Position numbers and translations under genes: made by a program. A DNA stretch of 64,000 nt from positions 381,001 to 445,000 of the forward strand of contig NZ_CP106869.1 in the NCBI RefSeq assembly GCF_025665335.1, in the 5' to 3' direction. A model generated the notes under the pieces. The model had not been told where the DNA came from, did not search any database, and saw nothing but the letters and a program-made list of their open reading frames with translations. Origin of the DNA: Xanthomonas sp. AM6. Lineage in GTDB: Bacteria > Pseudomonadota > Gammaproteobacteria > Xanthomonadales > Xanthomonadaceae. This document shows positions 30,299 to 38,765 of this stretch, in pieces (the first letter of the stretch is position 1; each line of letters starts with the position of its first letter).

Positions 30299-32803
30299 GT
30301 GACCAAGACGCTGTTGTTCCAGCTGCACTGGCTGCTCGGCATCAGCGCCGGGCTGGTGCTGTCGGTGATGGGCCTGAGCGGGGCCGCGCTGGCGTTCGAG
30401 GACGAGATCGTGCGCTGGGCCAACCCGCCGCTGGCCGAGGTGGCCGCGCGCCACGCCGCCGGCGAAGCGCCGCTGCCGCTGGCCGAACTGGCGCGGCGGC
30501 TGGACCTGGGCGGCACCCACCGCACCACGCGCCTGCTGATCGACCCCACCGGCACGCGCCCCTCCAACGTGCGCCTGGCCGGCCGCGACGGCGGGCGCCT
30601 GTATTTCGATCCCTACACCGGGCAGACCGTGCCGGAGCCGCGGCTCAGCGGGGTGTTCGAATTCGTCGAGGACCTGCATCGGCGCCTGGCGGCGGGCGAG
30701 CGCGGCAAGGCGGTCACCGGCGCCTGCGCGTTGGTGCTGATCTTCTTCTGCCTGTCCGGGCTGTACCTGCGCTGGCCGCGGCAGTGGTGGAGCTGGCGGG
30801 CGTGGTGGGCGGTGGAATGGAAGCGGCAGGGGCGCGGTTTCCTGTGGAGCCTGCATTCGGTGATCGGCACCTGGTGCCTGGCGGTCTACCTGCTGATCGC
30901 GCTGACCGGGCTGTACTGGTCCTACGACTGGTACCGGCAGGGGCTGGTGGCGGTGCTCGGCGGCGAGCGCGCGGAGAATGGCGGTGGCGGCCGTGGCGGC
31001 AAGCCGCCGGCGGTCGACTATGCGCGGCTGCAGGCCGCGCTCGACGCACTGCCGGGCGTGCGCCGCGCCTACCTGGACCTGCGCCTGCCCGGCCGCCCCG
31101 GCCAGCCGGCGATCGCGCGTTACCTGGCGGACGATCCGGCGCACAGCCGCGCCTTCGACGGCGTGGAGATCGACCCGCGCAGCGGTCGCGTCGTGCGCCG
31201 CCTGGACTACCGGCAGCAGCCGCTGGGGCGGCAGCTGCTGAGCAGCGTGTTCGCCCTGCACAGCGGCAGTTTCTTCGGCCTGCCCGGGCGCGTGCTGGTG
31301 ATGCTGGCCAGCCTGTGCATGCCGCTGTTCTTCGTCACCGGCTGGCTGCTGTACCTGGACCGGCGCCGCAAGAAGCGCGCGTTGCGCAGTGCGCGCCGCG
31401 GCCTGGAGCTGGTTGCGCCGGCGGCCGCCGAGCCGTGGCTGGTGGGGTTCGCCAGCCAGAGCGGATTCGCCGAGCGCCTGGCCTGGCAGGCCGCCGGCCA
31501 GCTGCAGGCGGCCGGGGTGCCGGTGCAGGTGCAGTCGCTGGCGCAGCTGGATGCGGCGCAGCTGGCGCACACGCGGCGCGCGCTGTTCGTGGTCAGCACC
31601 TTCGGCGACGGCGAGGCGCCGGACCCGGCGCGGGCCTTCGACAAGAAGGTGCTGCGCCAGGCGCAGGCATTGCCCGACCTCGGCTATGCGCTGCTGGCGC
31701 TGGGCGATCGCCAGTACGCGCGCTTCTGCGGGTTCTCGCGCCGGCTGGAGCAGTGGCTGGCCGCGCAGGGCGCGCAGGCGCTGTTTCCGGCGGTGGAGGT
31801 GGACAACGCCGATCCGCAGGCGCTGGCGCAGTGGCAGCGGCAGTTGTCCGCGGTGACCGGCGTGGACGCCGCGGCGCCGGAACTGCAGGCGCCGCCGTCG
31901 CTGGAATGGCGCCTGGCCGGACGCGCGCTGCTCAATCCCGGCAGCGCCGGCGCGCCGGTGTGGCGCATCGATCTGGCGCCGCCGGCGCAGGCGCAGTGGC
32001 AGGCCGGCGACATCCTGGAAGTGCAGCCCTGCCACGCTGCGGATGCCGTGCGCGACTGGCTGGCCGCGCACGGCGTGGCGGCGGACGTGCCGGTGCGCGC
32101 CGGTGGCGTGACGGTGCCGTTGCAGGCGGCGCTGGCCGATCGCGCGCTGGCGCCGCCCGGGCACGCGCACGAGCTGCAGGCCTGGCTCGATGCGCTGCCG
32201 CAGCTGCCGCTGCGCGAATACTCGATCGCCTCGGTGCCGGCCGACGGCCTGCTGCAACTGGTGGTGCGCCTGACCCGGCGCAGCGACGGCGGCGCCGGCC
32301 TGGGCTCGGGCTGGCTGTGCCTGCATGCGCCGCTCGGCGCCGCGGTCCAGGCGCGGGTGCGCGCCAACCCCGGTTTCCGCCGCCATGGCGATGCGCCGCT
32401 GCTGCTGATCGGCAACGGCACCGGCATCGCCGGGTTGCGCAGCCTGCTGCGCGAAGCCGAGCAGGCCGGCGCGCACGGGCATTGGCTGCTGTTCGGCGAG
32501 CGCAATGCCGCGCACGACGCGCTGTTCGGCGCGGAACTGCGCGCCTGGCGGAACAGCGGCCATCTGCAGCGGCTGGACTGGGCGTTCTCGCGCGACCAGC
32601 CAGGCAAGGTCTACGTGCAGGATCGCCTGCGCGAGGCCGCCGACGAGGTGCGCGCCTGGCTCGCGCGCGGCGCCACGCTGCACGTCTGCGGCAGCCTGGA
32701 CGGCATGGCCCGCGGCGTGGACGCGGCCTTGCGCGAGATCCTGGGCGAGGAGGCGCTGGATGCGCTCAGTGCGGCCGGGCGGTATCGGCGCGACGTGTAT
32801 TGA
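30299..32803 (+). CDS. PepSY-TM / flavodoxin / FNR fusion reductase
   Basis: An 834-residue membrane flavoprotein. Residues 1-370 form a PepSY-associated TM region with four hydrophobic segments and His residues on helices (LHSVIGTW, FALHSGSFFG) that may hold haem. About residues 378-520 are a flavodoxin-like FMN domain (FASQSGFAERLA, STFGDGEAPD), and the rest an FAD/NADPH reductase domain with REYSIAS and GNGTGIAGLRSLL. Such proteins are thought to move electrons from NADPH across the membrane, for example to ferric siderophores. The GTG at 30299 was chosen for the MTKTLLFQLHWLLG start. Confidence 0.87.
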   Translation: MTKTLLFQLHWLLGISAGLVLSVMGLSGAALAFEDEIVRWANPPLAEVAARHAAGEAPLPLAELARRLDLGGTHRTTRLLIDPTGTRPSNVRLAGRDGGRLYFDPYTGQTVPEPRLSGVFEFVEDLHRRLAAGERGKAVTGACALVLIFFCLSGLYLRWPRQWWSWRAWWAVEWKRQGRGFLWSLHSVIGTWCLAVYLLIALTGLYWSYDWYRQGLVAVLGGERAENGGGGRGGKPPAVDYARLQAALDALPGVRRAYLDLRLPGRPGQPAIARYLADDPAHSRAFDGVEIDPRSGRVVRRLDYRQQPLGRQLLSSVFALHSGSFFGLPGRVLVMLASLCMPLFFVTGWLLYLDRRRKKRALRSARRGLELVAPAAAEPWLVGFASQSGFAERLAWQAAGQLQAAGVPVQVQSLAQLDAAQLAHTRRALFVVSTFGDGEAPDPARAFDKKVLRQAQALPDLGYALLALGDRQYARFCGFSRRLEQWLAAQGAQALFPAVEVDNADPQALAQWQRQLSAVTGVDAAAPELQAPPSLEWRLAGRALLNPGSAGAPVWRIDLAPPAQAQWQAGDILEVQPCHAADAVRDWLAAHGVAADVPVRAGGVTVPLQAALADRALAPPGHAHELQAWLDALPQLPLREYSIASVPADGLLQLVVRLTRRSDGGAGLGSGWLCLHAPLGAAVQARVRANPGFRRHGDAPLLLIGNGTGIAGLRSLLREAEQAGAHGHWLLFGERNAAHDALFGAELRAWRNSGHLQRLDWAFSRDQPGKVYVQDRLREAADEVRAWLARGATLHVCGSLDGMARGVDAALREILGEEALDALSAAGRYRRDVY

Positions 32804-32909
32804 AGTGGGTTGGGGTGGTTGGGCGATCCGGGCGAGCGCTTGGTCCGGGCCGAATCCGGTAATGGTGTTTCCACCGCCATGGCGTCGCGACTGAAGTCGC
32901 TCCGCGGTG

Positions 32910-33056
32910 CAGCCGGTGTTCGGCGCCATCGCCGACCAGCGCGGCCCGCTGCCGGTGCTGTGGCTGGGCGGCGCGTTGCTCGCGCTGGGCCTGGGCCCGG
33001 CGCCCCACAGGGGGCGGCGCTGGCTGGGTGCATGGAGGACGAGGCTTCGGTCCTGA
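32910..33056 (+). pseudogene. Remnant of an MFS transporter
   Basis: One frame reads QPVFGAIADQRGPLPVLWLG followed by GALLALGLG, the conserved loop 2-3 region of a major facilitator transporter (G-x-x-x-D-R/Q-x-G), then runs into unrelated sequence and a stop at 33054-33056. No start or other transporter helices are present nearby. Confidence 0.55.
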
Positions 33057-33088
33057 TGTCTGTGACCGGCCTGTCCAACGCTGTGTCC

Positions 33089-33112
33089 GTCGCGGCTGAA
33101 GCCGCTCCTACA
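33089..33112 (-). repeat. REP-type half unit
   Basis: GTCGCGGCTGAAGCCGCTCC plus TACA, the same unit as the arms of the palindrome at 27043-27110. Confidence 0.8.
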
Positions 33113-33235
33113 GGACTCGCACAAGGTTTGCGGTGTGTCGGTTGGGCGAGATTTCCCATTCGTGGCGCCGCCGGACGACGCATTGCGGGAAACGTTGGCC
33201 TTGGAGTCCTTCGCAATCATCGCTTCACGCTGTCT

Positions 33236-33309
33236 GTCGCGGCTGAAGCCGCTCCTACAAGAGCGCAGGGCGCGCACCGCTTTTTTGTAGGAGCGGCTTC
33301 AGCCGCGAC
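33236..33309. repeat. REP-type inverted pair
   Basis: Two 24-bp units, 33236-33259 and 33286-33309, are inverted copies of the TGTAGGAGCGGCTTCAGCC unit separated by 26 bp. Confidence 0.85.
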
Positions 33310-33470
33310 AGATCGCCAAATGGCGCATTCGAATCACTCCTGCACGCCGCCGAAGCGCTCCGCTGCATCGCGTTGGCTGAGCGAGAAACCAGCGCGATGT
33401 GCGACATCAACGCTGTCGGCGGTTTCGAGGGGGGATGCAGACGATCGGCCGCCACGGCATGGAGCCGCCG

Positions 33471-34370
33471 TCAGCGCCCACCCGCACAATCGCCGCTGCC
33501 GCTCGCCGCAGGAGCCTTCATCCGGTACACGTCGAGCTTGCCGGCCTTCGGCGCGCGTGCGCTGCCGGCGACCAGCAGTTCGGCCGGCTTGGACGCATCC
33601 AGGACCGCGCCGCGCGTGTCGCCGTCGGCGCCGTTGAACGACAAGGCCAGCGGTTGCGGTTGCGCGTAGCGCCCGCCGGCGCACTGCGCCAGCAACAGCT
33701 GCGCGCCGTGCGCCTTGCGCGCCCGCGCGAACAGCAGCGCGCGGCCGTCGCCCAGCCAGGCGGCGTCGGTTTCGTCGTCGGCGCTGTTGACGCCGTCCAG
33801 CGCCTGCGGCCGGCCGAAGGCCTGGCCCTGCAGCCGCGCCACGAACAGGTCCTGGCCGCCGGCGCCACCGTGGCCGTCGCTGGCGAACAGCAGCCGGGTG
33901 CCGTCCAGCGACAGCGTCGGCGCACGCTCGTCGCCGCGCGAATTCACCGCCGCGCCCAGGTTCTGCGGCGGCCCGTAGCGGCCGTCGGCCAGCAGCGGCG
34001 CGCGGTACAGGTCGCTGCCGCCGTGGCCGCCGGCGCGGTCGGAGGCGAAGTACAGCCAGTGCCCGTCGGCGCTGAAGAACGGGTCGCTGTCGGCGCCGGG
34101 CGCGTTCAACGGCGCCGGCAGCGGCTGCGCGTCGACCCAGCGCCCGTCGCGCAAAGTGGCCTGCCACAGGTCGCCGCCGCCCGGCCCGCCGGCGCGGTCG
34201 GGACTGGCCCAGACGATGCGCTGGCCGTCGGCGGCCACGCTGGCGCGGGTCTCGCTGGCCTTGGTCGAGACCACGCCCATGCCCTCGATGCCGAATTCGG
34301 AAAGCGCGAACGCCGACGGCGCGCAGAGTAAACTCGCGGCCAGCGCGAGCGGCAGGGCGGGGGTCCGCAT
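33471..34370 (-). CDS. Exported WD40-like beta-propeller (PD40/TolB-type) protein
   Basis: A 299-residue protein with the signal peptide MRTPALPLALAASLLCAPSAFA. It contains repeated PD40 units such as SDPFFSADGHWLYFASDRAGGHGGSDLYRAPL and RAPTLSLDGTRLLFASDGHGGAGGQDLFVARL, predicting a beta-propeller in the periplasm or outside. The role is unknown. It is divergent from aroE with 51 bp between the starts. Confidence 0.85.
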   Translation of the reverse strand: MRTPALPLALAASLLCAPSAFALSEFGIEGMGVVSTKASETRASVAADGQRIVWASPDRAGGPGGGDLWQATLRDGRWVDAQPLPAPLNAPGADSDPFFSADGHWLYFASDRAGGHGGSDLYRAPLLADGRYGPPQNLGAAVNSRGDERAPTLSLDGTRLLFASDGHGGAGGQDLFVARLQGQAFGRPQALDGVNSADDETDAAWLGDGRALLFARARKAHGAQLLLAQCAGGRYAQPQPLALSFNGADGDTRGAVLDASKPAELLVAGSARAPKAGKLDVYRMKAPAASGSGDCAGGR

Positions 34371-34421
34371 GTCGGATTCCTTCGGATGTCGCGACCAGTC
34401 TAAACAACCAACGAGCGTTCC

Positions 34422-35270
34422 ATGCCCACATCCCGCTATGCCGTGTTCGGCCATCCCGTCACCCACTCGCTGTCGCCGCGCATCCATGCCGCCTTCGCCA
34501 AGCAGACCGGCATCGCCCTGCAGTACGACGCGATCGACGCCTTGCCGGACGGCTTCGCGGCGGCGCTGGCAGCGTTTGCCGCGCAAGGCGGCCTGGGCGC
34601 CAACGTGACCATGCCGCTGAAGGAAGCCGCCTACGCGCACAGCGTCATCCACAGCGAACGCGCGCAGCGCGCCGGGGCGGTCAACACGCTCAGCTACCGC
34701 GACGGGCAGTGGCACGGCGACAACACCGATGGCGCCGGCCTGGTGCGCGACCTGACCGGGCGCAACGGCCTGGACCTGCGCGGCCGCCGCGCGCTGCTGC
34801 TCGGCGCCGGCGGCGCCGCGCGCGGCGTGGCGCCGGCGCTGCTGGAGGCCGGCGTGCAGCAGCTGATGATCGTCAACCGCTCGCCCGAGCGCGCCGATGC
34901 GCTGGTCGACGCGCTGGGCGAACCGGCACGCGCCATCTCCCGCTACTGGGAAGACCTGCGCGAATTGGGCGACTTCGAACTGATCGTCAACGCCACCGCC
35001 GCCGGCCGCGACGAAGCCGCCGGCTTCTCGCTGCCGTTGTCGCTGGTCAACAGCATGACCCTGGCGGTGGACCTGAACTACGGCGAGATCGCGATCCCGT
35101 TCCTGGCCTGGGCGCGCGCGGCCAACTGCCGCGATACCGTCGATGGCCTGGGCATGCTGGTCGAGCAGGCGGCCGAGAGCTTCGAGCGCTGGCACGGCGT
35201 GCGTCCGGACACCGATCCGGTCTACGCCGCGCTGCGCGCACGCGACGCGGTGCTGGTCAGCGCCGACTGA
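34422..35270 (+). CDS. aroE: Shikimate dehydrogenase
   Basis: A 282-residue NADP-dependent enzyme reducing 3-dehydroshikimate to shikimate in aromatic amino-acid synthesis. [10 protein letters not shown] (from residue 17), NVTMPLK with catalytic Lys67, the second catalytic Asp103 in DNTDG and the nucleotide loop GAGGAARG (128-135) with VNRSPERA, which favours NADP, are all present. Confidence 0.95.
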   Translation: MPTSRYAVFGHPVTHSLSPRIHAAFAKQTGIALQYDAIDALPDGFAAALAAFAAQGGLGANVTMPLKEAAYAHSVIHSERAQRAGAVNTLSYRDGQWHGDNTDGAGLVRDLTGRNGLDLRGRRALLLGAGGAARGVAPALLEAGVQQLMIVNRSPERADALVDALGEPARAISRYWEDLRELGDFELIVNATAAGRDEAAGFSLPLSLVNSMTLAVDLNYGEIAIPFLAWARAANCRDTVDGLGMLVEQAAESFERWHGVRPDTDPVYAALRARDAVLVSAD

Positions 35271-35313
35271 CCCGAGCGCTCCGGCGCGTTCCTTCAGCCT
35301 CCACGGAGATCCC

Positions 35314-35640
35314 ATGGACAATGGATTCCTGCTCCAGTTGTTGACCACGGTGGGCTTCCAGCTGCCGATCCTGCTCGTGCTCGGCGCCGGGGTGGTGCTG
35401 CTGTCCACGCGCCGGCCCGGCCGCGCACGCACGCTCGGCCTGTGGGGCTTGAGCCTGTTGCTGGTCGGCGGGCTGTGCGGCTCGGTGACCTCGCTGTTGC
35501 CGATATGGATCGTGTCCCAGGGCGGGACGTTCTCCAGCTACGCGGCCTGGTACGGCATCCTGCAGGCCGTGTTCACCATCCTGCATGCGGTGGCGATGCT
35601 GCTGGTGGTGCTGGCGCTGCGGTTCGCCTTGCCGCGCTAG
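35314..35640 (+). CDS. Small membrane protein, unknown function
   Basis: A 108-residue protein with three predicted membrane helices (about residues 8-30, 42-66 and 82-106). A degraded paralogue follows at 35721-36104, sharing the RRPGRARTL / LAPGRARTL loop and the ALRFALPR / ALRHALPR end. It follows aroE by 43 bp. No family assigned. Confidence 0.75.
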   Translation: MDNGFLLQLLTTVGFQLPILLVLGAGVVLLSTRRPGRARTLGLWGLSLLLVGGLCGSVTSLLPIWIVSQGGTFSSYAAWYGILQAVFTILHAVAMLLVVLALRFALPR

Positions 35641-35720
35641 CAGCACTGCCGGAGAGCGTGCCCAGGCGACGGCCGCGCTCGGCACGCGGCCGCTCGCTGG
35701 CGCAGACGAAGGAGAGGGCG

Positions 35721-36104
35721 ATGCTTGCGACTGCGATCCAGCCGCTGCTGGAGGTCGGGATGGTGACCGGTGGGATCGGCCTGCTGGCGCGCTTCCTGCT
35801 GCGTTGATCGGCCTGCTGCTGCTCGCGCGCCTGGCGCCCGGCCGTGCGCGCACGCTGGCGCAGTGCGCGCACGCTGGCGCAGGCGGGATTGGCGGTGCTG
35901 ATGGCGAACGCGGTGCTGCCGCGCGCGCTGAACGCGGCGGTGGGCTGGAGGCAACTGGTATCCGATCGCCTCGCCGATCCGTACGCATGGACCTACGCGT
36001 CGATCCGCCTGCTGGAAGACGCGCTGTACGTGCTCGGCGTGGCGCTGCTACTGCAGGCGCTGCGCCACGCGCTGCCGCGCAAGCCCGCACCCGTGCGGCA
36101 TTAA
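35721..36104 (+). pseudogene. Degraded paralogue of the preceding membrane protein
   Basis: The ATG at 35721 has AAGGAG upstream and starts MLATAIQPLLEVGMVTGGIG but stops after 28 codons. The neighbouring frame gives LIGLLLLARLAPGRARTLAQ; a 19-bp tandem duplication (35845-35863 and 35864-35882) then shifts the frame, and reading resumes AGLAVLMANAVLPRAL to KPAPVRH. Removing one duplicate restores a continuous LAPGRARTLAQAGLAVLMA. GATCGGCCTGCTG also occurs twice near 35775 and 35806. Confidence 0.75.
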
Positions 36105-36159
36105 GGTTCGCGCCCACGCCGGTTTCAATCCCTGCGACGGGACGTGAGAAAATGCCTGG

Positions 36160-38289
36160 ATGAACGATGCCCCCACGCCGGCCGCGCAACCCGCGCCCGG
36201 CAAGCCCCAGCGCGAGCTGACCGAGCCGCTGAAGCTCGCCATCCGCGACGCCTACACCAAGCTGCAGGCCAATACGCCCGGTTTCCGCGTGCGCCGCGCG
36301 CAGAGCCAGATGATCGGCGTGGTGTCGCGCGCGCTGGGCACCTCCGGCGGAGTCGGCGTGGCCGAGGCGCCGACCGGCGTCGGCAAGAGCCTGGGCTACC
36401 TCACCGCCGGCGTGCCGATCGCGCTGGCCAGCAAGAAGAAGCTGGTGATCAGCACCGGCACCGTGGCGCTGCAGTCGCAGCTGGTGGAGCGCGACATTCC
36501 CGCCTTCCTCAAGGCCACCGGCATCGAGGCGACGGTGGCGCTGGCCAAGGGCCGCACCCGCTACCTGTGCGCGCGCAACGTGGCCGAGCTGCATGGCGAA
36601 GCCGCGCAGGACAGCATGTTCGAGGACGAGGCGCCGCTATACGACCGTCCGCTGAGCCCGGCCGAGGCCGAACAGGCGCGCGCGCTGGCCAAGGCCTACG
36701 CCGACAAGACCTGGAACGGCGACCTGGATGCGGCGCCGGAGCCGATCCCGGGTTCGCTGCGCGCGCGCATCACCACCAACGCCGCCGGCTGCGCCGGGCG
36801 CCGCTGCTCGTTCGCGGTGCAGTGCCCGGTGCTGAAGGCGCGCAGCGAGGTGCGCGATGCGCAGATCGTGGTCACCAACCACGCGCTGCTGCTGTCGGCG
36901 CTGGCGCTGGGCGACAGCGACAACGGCCAGCCGCTGATCGCGCCGCCGTCGGACATGCTGCTGGTGCTCGACGAGGGCCACCACATCGCCGGAGTCGCCA
37001 TCGACCAGGGCGCCGCCAACCTGGCGCTGGACGACATGGCGCGGCGCACCGGGCGGCTGCAGGCGCTGGTCGGCGCCGCCTACCGGCTGGCCGACAAGGA
37101 CACCATCGGCAACCAGTTGCCGAACGAGGCGATCGAACTGGCCACCCAGGTCAGCAAGGGATTGAAGGCGTTCCGCGCGCAGATCGAGCGCGCCTGGGTG
37201 CCGGAGCCGGGCCAGGAGGAACCGATGTGGCGCGCGCCCAACGGGCGCCTGCCCGAGGACTGGAAGCCGCTGATCGACGCGCAGGCGCAGGACACCGCCG
37301 CGCTGCTCAACTGGGTGCAGGCCGCGCACCAGTTGGTGGCCAAGTCCAAGCAGGAGGACGCGGCCAAGGAGCGCCTGCAGCGCAGCCTGGGCATGGCCCT
37401 GGAGATGGTCGAGCAGCAGTACGCGCTGTGGCTGGGCTGGCGCCGCGAGGACCAGGACGGGCAGGCGCCGATGGCGCGCTGGATCACCGCCTCGCGCGAT
37501 GCCGACCTGGTCTGCCACTGTTCGCCGGTGTCGGCCGCGCAGGTGCTGCGCGCGCTGCTGTGGAGCGAGGTGGACTCGGCGGTGCTGACCTCGGCCACGC
37601 TGACCGGCGGCGGCGATTTCCAGGCGCTGGCGATCGACAACGGGCTGCCCGCGCATGCGGAGATGGTGTCGCTGTCCTCGCCGTTCGACCTGCCCAACCA
37701 GGCCGAGCTGATCGTGCCGAAGTTCCCGGTGGCGCCGGACGACCGCGAAGGCCACCCGCGCGAGGTCGCGCGCTACTTGGTCAGGGAACTGGACTGGGGC
37801 AAGGGCTCGATCGTGCTGTTCACCTCGCGCTGGAAGATGCTCAAGGTCGCCGACCTGCTGCCGGTCGCGCAGCGCAACCGCGTGCTGGTGCAGGGCGAAG
37901 GCTCCAAGTCGCAGATGATCGGCGAACACATGCGCCGCATCGCCGCCGGCGAAGGCTCGGTGCTGTTCGGCTTGAATTCGTTCGGCGAGGGCCTGGATCT
38001 GCCCGGCGAGGCCTGCACCACCGTGGTCATCACCCAGGTGCCGTTCGCGGTGCCGACCGACCCGCAGACCGCCACGCTCGGCGAGTGGCTCGAAAGCCGC
38101 GGCCTCAACGCCTTCAACCTGATCGCGGTGCCGCACGCGCTGCGCACGCTGACCCAGTTCGCCGGGCGCCTGATCCGCAGTTCCAGCGACCACGGCCGGG
38201 TCATCATCCTCGACTCGCGCCTGCTGACCAAGCGCTACGGCAAGCGCATCATCGACGCGCTGCCGCCGTTCAAGCGGGTGATCGGCTAG
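36160..38289 (+). CDS. dinG: ATP-dependent DNA helicase DinG
   Basis: A 709-residue XPD-like superfamily 2 helicase that unwinds DNA during repair and at R-loops. Walker A APTGVGKS is at residues 70-77, DEGH at 271-274, and four Cys (137, 211, 216, 222) are placed for the 4Fe-4S cluster. The C-terminal motif VI region TQFAGRLIRSSSDHG is complete. The start at 36160 gives the expected length. Confidence 0.95.
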   Translation: MNDAPTPAAQPAPGKPQRELTEPLKLAIRDAYTKLQANTPGFRVRRAQSQMIGVVSRALGTSGGVGVAEAPTGVGKSLGYLTAGVPIALASKKKLVISTGTVALQSQLVERDIPAFLKATGIEATVALAKGRTRYLCARNVAELHGEAAQDSMFEDEAPLYDRPLSPAEAEQARALAKAYADKTWNGDLDAAPEPIPGSLRARITTNAAGCAGRRCSFAVQCPVLKARSEVRDAQIVVTNHALLLSALALGDSDNGQPLIAPPSDMLLVLDEGHHIAGVAIDQGAANLALDDMARRTGRLQALVGAAYRLADKDTIGNQLPNEAIELATQVSKGLKAFRAQIERAWVPEPGQEEPMWRAPNGRLPEDWKPLIDAQAQDTAALLNWVQAAHQLVAKSKQEDAAKERLQRSLGMALEMVEQQYALWLGWRREDQDGQAPMARWITASRDADLVCHCSPVSAAQVLRALLWSEVDSAVLTSATLTGGGDFQALAIDNGLPAHAEMVSLSSPFDLPNQAELIVPKFPVAPDDREGHPREVARYLVRELDWGKGSIVLFTSRWKMLKVADLLPVAQRNRVLVQGEGSKSQMIGEHMRRIAAGEGSVLFGLNSFGEGLDLPGEACTTVVITQVPFAVPTDPQTATLGEWLESRGLNAFNLIAVPHALRTLTQFAGRLIRSSSDHGRVIILDSRLLTKRYGKRIIDALPPFKRVIG

Positions 38290-38765
38290 CCGGCGAAGGT
38301 GCGCTGGCCATGGCGTCTGCCGCAGGCTGTACGGCAAGGTGCCGTAGCCCGGTTGATCGTAGCCGCCGCTGTTGGGGCCATAGTCGCCGCCGCCTTCGGC
38401 GCGGACCCTGGCGGCGAATCTGCTCAGGTACGGCGCATTTCTGCAGGCACGGCCGTCGGGTCGTGCATCGGAATCTCTCCCGAGCTGGGGGTGGTGCGCG
38501 ATGCGCGCAGTGCAGCTGCGCTCGGCGCGAACCGCACGGCAGCTTCGCCGGCATCGTCTACATTTTGATGTCGGTTTTTTTCAGTCGCCGGATTGCGCCT
38601 GCGGCCTGCGCTGTCGAACCTGCAATGCATCGCCCACGGCGTCGGAGACCGCAGTCACATCGTGGAGGCTGCATCTGCGGCGCCTATCGGAGTCATAGCA
38701 ACTAACGAATTTCCAACGCATGGCGGCGCGGCGATGATTCAGCTCCCTCAACACGAGCTGACGCC
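38290..38765. other. Intergenic region before the catalase gene
   Basis: 476 bp with no supported ORF. A CTAT-N7-ATAG motif at 38684-38698 is a candidate OxyR site; a T-rich run lies near 38573-38580. Nothing else was recognised. Confidence 0.5.
38684..38698 (+). promoter_or_regulatory. Candidate OxyR half-site pair
   Basis: CTATCGGAGTCATAG contains CTAT and ATAG at the 7-base spacing found in the centre of the OxyR motif, 68 bp before the catalase ATG. The outer tetranucleotides match poorly. Confidence 0.35.

Larger units (their letters stand above)
32804..33470. other. Gene-poor region with REP units and a gene remnant
   Basis: 667 bp without an intact gene. It holds REP-type half units (32883-32902 variant, 33089-33112, 33236-33309) and a 49-codon MFS transporter remnant at 32910-33056. 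Confidence 0.6.

Noticed and set aside
30263..33277. A 1004-codon minus-strand frame
   Set aside because: Antisense of the PepSY-flavoreductase gene, rich in Arg/Gln/Ala/His, with no domain resemblance.
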